Source: Bacteroidales bacterium
GTDB taxonomy: Bacteria > Bacillota > Clostridia > Lachnospirales > Lachnospiraceae
Reading direction: 5' to 3'
DNA: 64,000 bases
Assembly: GCA_023664535.1 (NCBI GenBank)
Contig: JAMPFJ010000015.1
Span: 1-64,000, forward strand
Below the pieces are notes generated by a model that saw nothing but the letters and a program-made list of their open reading frames with translations, did not search any database and was not told where the DNA came from. The translations under genes and the position numbers were made by a program. Positions 27,398 to 35,800 of this stretch are shown piece after piece (the stretch's first letter is position 1; every line of letters starts with the position of its first letter).

Positions 27398-27462
27398 AGG
27401 TGGAATTACCGCTAAGGCTGGCTGTGAGCAAGCTCCCGCCAGCCTTAGCGGTAATTCCACCT
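27398..27462. repeat. 24-bp perfect inverted repeat, 17-nt loop
   Basis: Arms 27398-27421 and 27439-27462 are fully complementary over 24 bp, centred on GGAATTACCGCTAAGGCTGG. It abuts the 55-bp tandem repeats on one side and the T-box terminator on the other. No U run follows on either strand, so it is not a usual terminator. It could be one end of a mobile or MITE-like element together with the repeats. Confidence 0.9.
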
Positions 27463-27483
27463 GCATGGCTTGCAGCTAACGTG

Positions 27484-27511
27484 AAAAAAGTCCGTCCCAA
27501 AAGGGACGGAC
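27484..27511 (-). terminator. T-box attenuator terminator
   Basis: GTCCGTCCC-TTTT-GGGACGGAC (27490-27511) followed by TTTTTT (27484-27489) on the minus strand. A perfect 9-bp G+C-rich stem that ends the transcript unless uncharged tRNA-Phe stabilises the antiterminator. Confidence 0.95.
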
Positions 27512-27722
27512 ATAAACCGCGGTACCACCCGGATTCCAAAGCTTTCTCACTTTGGCACTCATCATGAAATAACGTCCATGACCCGCCGGAACCTATCATT
27601 TATTCTGTAAACTTCAATTCCGGAGCTCCGGTGTGAAATTGGAATATGATGTGAACCAAAGGAAGCTTGCAGCCAATGACTTCCTCTCTCTGTTGGAACA
27701 TCCGATTCTTTTGCACCATCAT
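27484..27722 (-). promoter_or_regulatory. T-box riboswitch, Phe (UUC) specifier, controlling pheST
   Basis: The conserved T-box core GGGTGGTACCGCGG lies at 27517-27530 on the minus strand. Stem I begins with the AGAGAG element (about 27684-27690) and ends with the CGGAGC motif. The triplet UUC at 27635-27637 stands directly before ACACCGGAGC, the specifier position, giving Phe. The downstream terminator hairpin is at 27490-27511. This class reads the charging state of tRNA-Phe and lets transcription pass when the tRNA is uncharged. The full layout matches synthetase leaders of Bacillota. Confidence 0.95.
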
Positions 27723-27741
27723 CGCTTTTTTATTCTGATAC

Positions 27742-28662
27742 TCATTGTAACATTTTTTTTACCTGTGTCAAGTAGCCTTTTGACAATAAATAGTTAATTA
27801 CCGCACCGATAAAGATGGAATACATACAAAAATACAGCCAGAGCATAACGATGACAATCCCCGCCAGCGAGCCGTACATCACGGAAAAATTAGGAAAATA
27901 ATCAATATAAATTACCACTACCCGGGAAATCACCAGCCATGCCACCGAAGAAAATGCGGCTCCCGGCATCTGGGACTTCACTCGCCTGCCCAAATTCACC
28001 TTTTCTTCCTTACCCATGGGAAGTCCAAACCCGCCCGGAAGAATCACATACAGCATCAAAATAAAGCCGTAAAACAAAAACCATCCCATAATATAACGAA
28101 TCGACAAAAACAACGGTCTAAGCCCTGAGCCTATTTCAAAAGCATCCTGGATATACAGCTTATAATAGTGAGCCACCGTAACATAAACCGACATAATTAC
28201 CGCAAAGGTGATAATCAGTAAAATGGTATATATCATGGCAAGCCCGCGGGACTTGATAAAATTACTTTCCTGCCTAATCTGGTACATACTGTTAAATCCG
28301 TCTATCAATGCCGCAATTCCCTTTGATGCCGACCACAGCATGGCAATGGCAGAAATGGAAATTACGGTGGTTCCCGCCCGGCTATACAAATCGGTAATAA
28401 TCCCATCCACATAAACCCTTAAATCATCCGGTATTACCTGCATAAGCAAATCCAGTACATCCTGCTGGGAAAAGGGAAGATATGTCGTTACCGCCAACAG
28501 CAGGGACGCCATAGGTACAACGGACAGCAGGATAAAAAATGCCGCCTGTGCAGCGCATGCCGCAGTATAGCTGTCGCTAATCTTTTCCCCAAACTTCCAG
28601 ATAAAATTTAAACATAATTTTACTTTTGAAAAACTTTTCCGTTTCTGGAGATTATCCATCAT
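27742..28662 (-). CDS. YihY/BrkB-family inner membrane protein
   Basis: 306 residues with about six membrane helices. The family pattern is clear: SYTAACAAQAAFFILLSVVPMASLLLA near the start, WSASKGIAALIDGFNSMY in the middle, and YGSLAGIVIVMLWLYFCMYSIFIGAVINY at the end. Once called RNase BN in error, the family is now seen as of uncertain function, perhaps transport. GGGAG lies just before two adjacent ATGs (28662, 28659), and the second has better spacing. It follows the SpoIID-like gene by 44 bp and is probably co-transcribed with it. Confidence 0.9.
   Translation of the reverse strand: MMDNLQKRKSFSKVKLCLNFIWKFGEKISDSYTAACAAQAAFFILLSVVPMASLLLAVTTYLPFSQQDVLDLLMQVIPDDLRVYVDGIITDLYSRAGTTVISISAIAMLWSASKGIAALIDGFNSMYQIRQESNFIKSRGLAMIYTILLIITFAVIMSVYVTVAHYYKLYIQDAFEIGSGLRPLFLSIRYIMGWFLFYGFILMLYVILPGGFGLPMGKEEKVNLGRRVKSQMPGAAFSSVAWLVISRVVVIYIDYFPNFSVMYGSLAGIVIVMLWLYFCMYSIFIGAVINYLLSKGYLTQVKKMLQ
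27744..27771 (-). promoter_or_regulatory. Promoter of the T-box/pheST/queA transcript
   Basis: TTGACA (27766-27771), 16 bp, TACAAT (27744-27749) on the minus strand. It lies inside the last codons of the YihY-family gene, whose stop (27742) overlaps it. Confidence 0.8.
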
Positions 28663-28706
28663 TTTCTCCCATTCCAGACTTCAACTCCTGTCTCTTGCAA
28701 AGGACG

Positions 28707-30995
28707 TTATTTTCCCATCATTTCATACATATCTTTAAGCTCTACCGCCGTGTAATAATGCTCAATAATCTCTCTTGCGGTGTATCCGAGCTTTGCCATA
28801 TCATTTGCACCGTTCTGGCTCATCCCGACGCCGTGCCCAAATCCTCCGCCCCGCAATGAAAATCCATTTGTCGTATCCACATAAAAATAGGCGCTTGGCA
28901 GGGTTTTCCACCCACTTACGGTAGAACCGTCCTGCTTCCTTATCGTAACATTTTCCGGACTTAAAATTGCCCTGGCATTGGTCTGTCCCTTAACCAGTAT
29001 CGTCTCTTCCGTTCCGGTAATCACCATTTCCTTAATAATGCCGCTGTTTCCCCGTTCAGTAATCTCAATGTCGACGACATCCCCGATGCTGTTGATTGCT
29101 TTCTTCTCATAACTCCCCTGTGCATTTTTGGCAAGCAGATTGTCCGGCATCGCCTGAATCCGCTCATCCAGGTGGCTGTTAATTGCCTCCGTTAAATGCT
29201 CCTTGGTAAAGCCGACGCTCCAGCGGAAAAACGGCTCCTCCGCCTCAATGAACCCGGTTCCCAGCTCTCCGTCAATAAAATGCTGAAACGTCTCTTCATT
29301 GCCGAGATTGGCAATATCATTTAATTCCGTTTCCATAGTATCTAACAGGTACGGCTCCGGATTTCCTCCCCATACGTCACTGTTATTACCGGTAGCGCCG
29401 CAGGATGTCGAAAAGAAAAATGCTTCTATCACCGTATTGTCATAGCATGGTACAACGCCATAGGTATCGTCCACGGCAAAAATCCCCCGTTCATCTTCAC
29501 TCACATTATTATACACCTGGCTGTTAATGCTGTCATCCAGATGCGCCCCGTACTGGGAATAGGTTTCGCTCTCCATCTGCCGGTATGCATATGCTCTCGC
29601 ACAAATTGCCTGTGCCTTCAATGCCTCCATCTCATAGGAAACCGGCATCTCACTTGGCACAACACCGTATAAATATTCTTCAACCGACAGTTCATTTACC
29701 ACGAGCACGCCCTTGTCGTCCCTGGAAAGCTCCAGGGTTCCCCGATAAGCCGGCGAACCGCTTTGGCGGCCAACTGACGAAATCGTAATCTTCCCCTCCT
29801 CTTCCTTTGAGGTTATCTTTGCCGTTCCCGCTTGCAGCTCCTCGCTGCCGTTCCGAAAGCTTATCCTCTCTCCGGCGGCGTATTCTTTTACCGTTTCTCC
29901 GTAAGTTACGGTAAAGTCCGTATCCGAGGTTACATTTACCTCATTATGGTAGTAGCTGCTGTAATCGGTATTGCCGATAAGCACCCGGATATTCTTTGCA
30001 TAAATATCCTCGGTAATCAGGGCGGCTTCCAATATCCCGTCTTTAATGTAAAGCGATAACTGATTATACCCGATTAACGTCCCCGCCGACTGCATGGCTT
30101 TAAATGCCCCATTTACCTTATAAATATTAAATGCCTCCGAAAGGATTAACGGATTTTCGTATCCCTCAACGGATACCACACCATCCATATAAGCCGTCAC
30201 CTTTGCCGTTACCAAATCCTTCGTATGGTCGATAAGCTCTTTGATTCCCTCATTGGAAACCACGACATCGCAAAGCCTGCCTTCCCCCTCCCGGCTAAAC
30301 GCAGCGTCCTTTGCCACCGGAAACCGGTGCATTCCCCCATTGACATAAATCAGTATGTCCTCTTCCTCCGTTTTTGAGGAAACGTAGTATGCATTTGAAA
30401 TGGTCACGTTTTCCCGGCTTTCGCCCATACATAAAATAATCTCATTATTCGATACATATAAACGGACCACCCTGCCCACATAGGATTTGTCGAGCCCATA
30501 GTCTTTCTCCATATAATATTCCCCGCTGCTGGTGCTTACCACCTCATAGACAATGCCGTCAATCTCCTTATCCTTTGTATTGTCTATATCATATATGTAC
30601 AGGTTCAGATTCCGCAGACGGTCAATCTCCAATGCCTTTACCATTGAATCATAGAGGCTTTCAAACTGCTTGCGGGTAAGCGGAAGAAACCCCGGCAGAT
30701 GTTCCAGACTGATATCCACCTTGTCATAGGATATCCCCGCTGCCTGAAGAAGCTTTTTTGCCGCTCCTGCCGTAAAAGAAGAACCCAGCCTGTCCGTATA
30801 TTCATAATCGTTGATTCCCAGATAGGTGATTAAACGGTTCGCCTCCTGATTAGACATGGTACCGGAATCAGAAGTACCGGATAAACCCAGTTTTAAAACA
30901 GCTCCCCCTGCGATTCCTGCAATCACCAGAATGAAAACCATAACCAATAACAGCTTTTTCGGTTTCCTCTCCTTTTTCTGTCCTCTTCTCTTCAT
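28707..30995 (-). CDS. SpoIID/LytB-domain protein, membrane-anchored
   Basis: 762 residues. A basic N-terminus and one membrane segment (about 15-35, LLLVMVFILVIAGIAGGAVL) put the rest outside. About 400 residues of unrecognised beta-rich sequence precede the SpoIID/LytB domain (about 425-750). This has YLYGVVPSEMPVSYEMEALK, whose Glu matches the catalytic Glu of SpoIID lytic transglycosylases. AFFFSTSCGATGNNSDVWGG and the ending GFGHGVGMSQNGANDMAKLGY follow. It may cleave denuded glycan strands or enhance an amidase; it is much longer than sporulation SpoIID (~340). AAGGAG is 6 nt before the ATG at 30995. A TTG 15 nt upstream overlaps that site and is not preferred. Confidence 0.88.
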   Translation of the reverse strand: MKRRGQKKERKPKKLLLVMVFILVIAGIAGGAVLKLGLSGTSDSGTMSNQEANRLITYLGINDYEYTDRLGSSFTAGAAKKLLQAAGISYDKVDISLEHLPGFLPLTRKQFESLYDSMVKALEIDRLRNLNLYIYDIDNTKDKEIDGIVYEVVSTSSGEYYMEKDYGLDKSYVGRVVRLYVSNNEIILCMGESRENVTISNAYYVSSKTEEEDILIYVNGGMHRFPVAKDAAFSREGEGRLCDVVVSNEGIKELIDHTKDLVTAKVTAYMDGVVSVEGYENPLILSEAFNIYKVNGAFKAMQSAGTLIGYNQLSLYIKDGILEAALITEDIYAKNIRVLIGNTDYSSYYHNEVNVTSDTDFTVTYGETVKEYAAGERISFRNGSEELQAGTAKITSKEEEGKITISSVGRQSGSPAYRGTLELSRDDKGVLVVNELSVEEYLYGVVPSEMPVSYEMEALKAQAICARAYAYRQMESETYSQYGAHLDDSINSQVYNNVSEDERGIFAVDDTYGVVPCYDNTVIEAFFFSTSCGATGNNSDVWGGNPEPYLLDTMETELNDIANLGNEETFQHFIDGELGTGFIEAEEPFFRWSVGFTKEHLTEAINSHLDERIQAMPDNLLAKNAQGSYEKKAINSIGDVVDIEITERGNSGIIKEMVITGTEETILVKGQTNARAILSPENVTIRKQDGSTVSGWKTLPSAYFYVDTTNGFSLRGGGFGHGVGMSQNGANDMAKLGYTAREIIEHYYTAVELKDMYEMMGK

Positions 30996-31069
30996 CTCAT
31001 TCTCCTTCAATTCTATACTGCCGGCTTTCTATCCGCCTTTTCAGGCTGCCGCCATAAACGGAAATGCAA

Positions 31070-31119
31070 GAAGCAGCAATCAGACCAAGCATAAGCTTAC
31101 CGCTGTCTAATGCTGCTTC
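31070..31119 (-). other. Long hairpin between the 6S candidate and the SpoIID-like gene
   Basis: GAAGCAGCA (31070-31078) pairs with TGCTGCTTC (31111-31119), with inner AGAC/GTCT and AAGC/GCTT pairs. No clean U run follows, so termination is uncertain. Confidence 0.4.
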
Positions 31120-31159
31120 ATTCTTCCTTTGTTTATGTAGATTCTTCTGTATTTCTCTA

Positions 31160-31372
31160 TTCTTAAGTAGAACAACCGGAAATGCCGTTTCCTGCATTTT
31201 GAGTCCTAGCCAAGCTAGGTGGGTGACCGCACATAAATTTCTGCCGTCCGGTACAAGCCGGCATGACATCCGTTTATAAATATTGGCATCCCATGAAAAT
31301 AAATGTAGGTTCAAAATTACAGGAGTTGTCATGCATCCCAGAAGTTCTACCTTATTAACTTTCCTAAAATCT
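31160..31372 (-). ncRNA. ssrS: Candidate 6S RNA
   Basis: The minus-strand sequence folds as one long rod. The ends GTAGAAC (31344-31350) and GTTCTAC (31167-31173) pair. Inside, TCCTGTAATTTTGA pairs with TCAAAATGCAGGA. Between them is an open centre whose 3' strand carries the small hairpin CCTAG-CTTGG-CTAGG after GGTCACCCACC. A rod of about 185 nt with a central bubble and a small hairpin on the 3' side is the 6S layout, which mimics an open promoter and binds sigma-A polymerase. A strong promoter lies right upstream. Exact ends are estimated, and a Rfam RF00013 search would settle it. Confidence 0.6.
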
Positions 31373-31378
31373 AAATAA

Positions 31379-31407
31379 ATTATACAATAAATATGCGGAA
31401 AATACAA
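31379..31407 (-). promoter_or_regulatory. Promoter of the candidate 6S RNA
   Basis: TTGTAT (31402-31407), 17 bp, TATAAT (31379-31384) on the minus strand. Predicted start near 31372. The SpoIID-like and YihY genes lie further along the same strand. Confidence 0.75.
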
Positions 31408-31454
31408 GAAAATATTCCTTGAATTTTCGTATTGTTTAACGTATCATAAAATAT

Positions 31455-31530
31455 AACGTTTTATGTAACGCATACATAATGTTTTATGGAACACGCAGAT
31501 AACATTTTATGGAATGCACAGATAGCATTT
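31455..31530 (+). repeat. 23-bp imperfect tandem repeats upstream of the phosphofructokinase gene
   Basis: Copies start at 31455, 31478 and 31501, with a partial fourth at 31524. Each reads close to AACRTTTTATGKAAYRCRYA. The period is about two helical turns, so copies face the same side of the DNA. The first overlaps the inverted repeat CATAAAA-N7-TTTTATG. They lie 80-155 bp before the gene and could be operator sites. Confidence 0.75.
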
Positions 31531-31610
31531 GGCTGAATATAAAAACAAAATATTCTGTATTTGATAAATCCATATACGATTTGAGAAAACATTGATAAGG
31601 AGAACCGCAC

Positions 31611-32852
31611 ATGTCGAAAAAAAATGTTCTTGTTGCCCAGTCCGGAGGACCAACCGTTGCCATTAATGCTTCCCTTGCCGGAGTTATATCCGGCGTTTTG
31701 AAGCATGATTCATGGGATACGGTATATGGCTCCCTTTACGGAATACTTGGTATTTTAAATGACCAGCTCATTAACCTCAGCCAGCAGGCAGACAGGCTGC
31801 CGGATTTCATTTCCACATTAAAGGTCAGTCCGGCCATGTATCTCGGCTCCTGCCGCTATAAGCTTCCCGACTATCAGAAGGATGATGCGGATTACGCTTT
31901 TATTTTTAACCAGTTTAAAAAATATAACATCGGCGCTTTTTTTTATATCGGCGGAAATGATTCCATGGACACCGTTTTAAAATTAAGCCATTATGGGGAA
32001 CAGATTGGCAGTGATATCCGTATCATCGGAATCCCCAAGACGATTGACAACGACCTTTGCTTAACCGACCATACCCCCGGTTACGGCTCCGCGGCCAAAT
32101 ATATTGCCTCTTCCATTTTAGAAATAGCCCATGACACGTTTATCTACAGCGCCAAAAGCGTAACCATCGTAGAGATTATGGGGCGTGATGCCGGATGGCT
32201 TACCGCTTCTGCCGCTCTGGCAAGAAACGCTTACAACAGCGCCCCCCATTTAATTTATCTTCCGGAGGTTGCCTTTGACAAGGCACGTTTTATCCGGGAG
32301 GTCAATACCGAGCTTGCCAGACGCAATAACGTCATTATTGCCGTATCTGAAGGCATCCGGGACAACGAGGGCAATTATTTCAGTGCTTCCACCGCCACCA
32401 ACGACCAGTTCGGACATTCCCAGTTAAGCGGAACCGGAAAATGCCTGGAATACTTCATTAAAGAATCCATCAATGTTAAGGTTCGCTCGATTGAGGTCAA
32501 TGTCCTGCAGCGCTGCGCCGCCCATCTTTCCTCCCTTACCGATTTGGAAGAAGCTTTTTCCATGGGAGAAAACGCCGTTTCTTTTGCTGCGGAGGGGATG
32601 AGCAAATGCATGCTTACCTTAACCCGTACCTCCAACTCCCCTTACCGGGTTTCTATCGGCACTGCGGATATCGGGCAAGTTGCCAACAAAGCAAAATCCA
32701 TTCCGCAGGAATGGATTAATGAGGCGGGCAGCGATGTCACGCCCGCCCTTATTGATTACATTAAACCGTTAATTATCGGCGAACCGGTTATCTCCTATAA
32801 AGACGGTCTGCCGGTATATCTTCCGGTAGAGCACCTGAATACCGGCAGATAA
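31611..32852 (+). CDS. pfp: Pyrophosphate-dependent phosphofructokinase
   Basis: 413 residues. It converts fructose-6-phosphate to fructose-1,6-bisphosphate using PPi. The phosphoryl-donor site reads GGNDS (D117) and PKTIDND (K143). The Asp/Lys pair marks PPi enzymes, whereas ATP enzymes have Gly/Gly. Other motifs are AQSGGPTVAINAS at the N-terminus, TPGYGSAAKYIA and EIMGRDAGWLTA. AAGGAG is 9 nt before the ATG. Being reversible, it can serve glycolysis and gluconeogenesis. Tandem 23-bp repeats upstream may be regulatory. It ends 17 bp from the convergent EAL gene. Confidence 0.93.
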   Translation: MSKKNVLVAQSGGPTVAINASLAGVISGVLKHDSWDTVYGSLYGILGILNDQLINLSQQADRLPDFISTLKVSPAMYLGSCRYKLPDYQKDDADYAFIFNQFKKYNIGAFFYIGGNDSMDTVLKLSHYGEQIGSDIRIIGIPKTIDNDLCLTDHTPGYGSAAKYIASSILEIAHDTFIYSAKSVTIVEIMGRDAGWLTASAALARNAYNSAPHLIYLPEVAFDKARFIREVNTELARRNNVIIAVSEGIRDNEGNYFSASTATNDQFGHSQLSGTGKCLEYFIKESINVKVRSIEVNVLQRCAAHLSSLTDLEEAFSMGENAVSFAAEGMSKCMLTLTRTSNSPYRVSIGTADIGQVANKAKSIPQEWINEAGSDVTPALIDYIKPLIIGEPVISYKDGLPVYLPVEHLNTGR

Positions 32853-32869
32853 CATTCAAGTCTGCCGGT
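32841..32869. terminator. Hairpin shared by two convergent genes
   Basis: ACCGGCAGA (32841-32849) and TCTGCCGGT (32861-32869) form a perfect 9-bp stem spanning the stop of pfp and abutting the stop of the EAL gene. U runs are short, so strength is uncertain. Confidence 0.5.
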
Positions 32870-35800
32870 TTACCATTCTGTATCTTTGATTTTTCGTAAC
32901 ACGGGCTTCCCGTTAAAGGTAAACTGGCACCGCGAATTTGCAATATAAATATTCTCCTCTTCGGCGCCCATATCCGAATCCAGGGAGGATTTAAATTTTG
33001 TATGTATCGTAGAATTGGTAATCTGTATTCGGGCATCCTTTTTTCCGCTGCCGATTGCCAGTGCATATTTCCCCTCTCCTGCCATATAGAGGGAGGCATA
33101 TTGTATTTCTGTCTCCGCCAGCCCGTTTTCCGCACCGATTCCGCACAGACGGCTTGCCCGCATATCCATTTCTACACTGCCGTTGCAAATATCAACCTTC
33201 CCTTTCTCTCCGTCAATGGTTCCGATTCCCACAAGCTGTTCCCCGCCAAAAATAAATTTTGCCGAACTGTTTTCCATCTTTATTCCGGCGCTCTTTTCTA
33301 TGGAGCCAATACCGACTCCCCTGGAAACATCCATGTTGATTTGCAAATCACACCGGATAATGTTCGTCCTTACCTCCGAATAAAAGGCTCCGATTCCGAC
33401 ACCTTCTTTCCCTCTCATCTCCAAAATATATTTTCCTCTGTTAATCCGGATTTCTCCTCCGTAGCCAGAACCGATTCCGACGCCCTGCATACCGTTTCCC
33501 CGTATTTCTATCGTACCGTCCTGCTCAAATTCAATTATGCCATGGTGGGATTTCAAATCGTCCCCGATTCCGAAATAACCTGCACGTTTTTCCTCTATCA
33601 GTAGATTTCCGTTTCCCTCCAAAATCAGCCTGGAGTTCTCCGGTACCCGGATTCCGCCGTTCTTAATCTCGCTATCTCCCTTTAAGACCAGCGTCACCTC
33701 ACACTGTTTTCCGATGTCAATGCAGGCTTCCGCCTTTCCGCTGTCAAAAATAACATTCTCCAGTACAATTCTCCCCTGATAGCCGTCCCCTATCTGTAAA
33801 GTCATATTGGACACCAGCCCCGGAACTCCTGCAATGGTAATGTCGCGATAAGTCGTCTTCTCGTGTACAATCTCAATTTTTGCATACTTTTCCGCCACCA
33901 GCTTGGCAAGAGAGACTCTCCCCTCTTTACCGGCAACATACACCTTATGCCCCTTTTGATTCACCCTCTGTTGATTATACTGCAAAATTTGATTTACCAC
34001 TTCGCTCCGGATGCCCTCCGCAATTTTTTCGGATGGCTTCGCCGTATAAAATCCCTGAATCAAATCTGCGCCGAGATAAACCACCATCTCCAGCTCCTCC
34101 GATGTCTCCACGCCCTCTGCCAGCGCCACAATATCATTGTCATGTGCAAACTCAATGATTTCCCGCACAAAATGCTGCTTTTGAGGACTATTCTGAATAT
34201 CCGTCAGCAGCATCCTGTCAATCTTTACATAATTCGGCATATAGCGCAGCAGATTGGTAACATTGGAATATCCCGTTCCATAATCATCAACCGCCGTCTC
34301 AATGCCCATCTTTTCATAGCTTGCCTTCATCAACGCCAGCGCATCATCATCCAGTTCAGTCTGCTCCGTAAGCTCCACGACAATTTGCGCCGCATGCTCT
34401 CCCATTTCCTTCTCCAGTAAAGCGGCATCCTCCCCCTTAAGCCGTTTTCCCGGAATACTGTTGATAAACACCTTTTTTCCGGCAAATTTGTCCCCGTTCT
34501 CTCTAATCTGCCGGATGATGTTAAAAAATGTTGCTTTCTCCACATCATAGAGCTTTCCAAAATAGCCTGCATATTTCAAAATCTTCACCGGTGACAGCTG
34601 GGGGGTGACATTTCCCCGCATCAACGCCTCATAGGCAAAAATCTCTCCGTTTTTCGCATTGATAATGGGCTGGAAATGATAAAGAAATAAATTTTCCTCC
34701 AAAATGCGGCGGACAACCTCTGCCTCCTCCATTTCCTCTTTGGTCAGCTCTACACTGTCCGCCATCCGCTGTACGCTGATTTTATTTCCGTTTTTTCTGC
34801 TGACAGCGCTGTTGACCAAGTGCTCAAATTCCTTTATATCACTGATTTTAGCGGTATCGCTTCCGGTATATACCTGCAAGTCATAGCCTGTCCGCTGTTT
34901 TCGGTTATGCTTTTCCAACAGCCCCAGCAGCTTATCCCGAACGGCATGTATCTCCTTTTTATCCGGACCTTCCGATAAAATGGCAACCATGTATTCCCCA
35001 TTGCCAAGGCAGCAGCTCATTCCGCCCTCCGCACAGTTTGCCAGAAATCTGGCTGCCCTTATAATTGCCTGATTCCCTTCCTCTCTCCCGTATTCATCAT
35101 TGATTCCCGCCAGCCCTTTGATGTCTATTGCCATTGCGCTGATACAGCCACCGCATTTCCCGGCTCTTCTAATCAATGCTTCCGACTGCTGGATAAAGCC
35201 TTTGTAGTTGTATAAACCGGTAAGGGAATCCCGAATCTGGCTTTCCTGCAGCAGTTTATTGCTCTGCTGCAGCGCTTCTACCCTGCGGAAACATTCCAGC
35301 CCCTGCATGACGCTCCTCAGCCACAGCCGATAGGTATCGTTATAACATTTTGCCTCATTTCCATAGCTGATTACCGCATATCCCAGACAGCGCTCCTCAA
35401 AATGAAGCGGCGTAAAGAAAAACGCTTTCGGTTCATCTCTGTCCACATATAAGTCCGGCAGAAGAATTTTGGTATCAAACTGCTGATGGAAATCTATCTT
35501 ATCCCGGTTTTCCGCCTTTGTCCCGCATTCCAGAATGTGCAGCATCCGCCGGGTGTAGTTTTTCCACCCCGCATCCGTCCGTTCCGCATCCTTTAAATTT
35601 CCCCAGTATTCATTCAGGCAAAGGTGGAAGCTGTCAAAATCCCGAATCTGGTATACATAGGAAAATATCACATTCATCAAGTCCTTAAAGCTGGACTGGG
35701 AAAGCATATCCTCCATCATGTGATTGAAGCAGGAATAAAAGCTCCCCTCCGATATGTCCGTCCCCCAGCTTTCCCGGAGGTTCAGCCTGGGAACCATACT

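Noticed and set aside
27082..27599. Overlapping reading frames on both strands through the 55-bp repeats
   Set aside because: They exist because the repeat has no stops in several frames. They have no ribosome binding site and no family features, and they overlap the T-box and hairpin.
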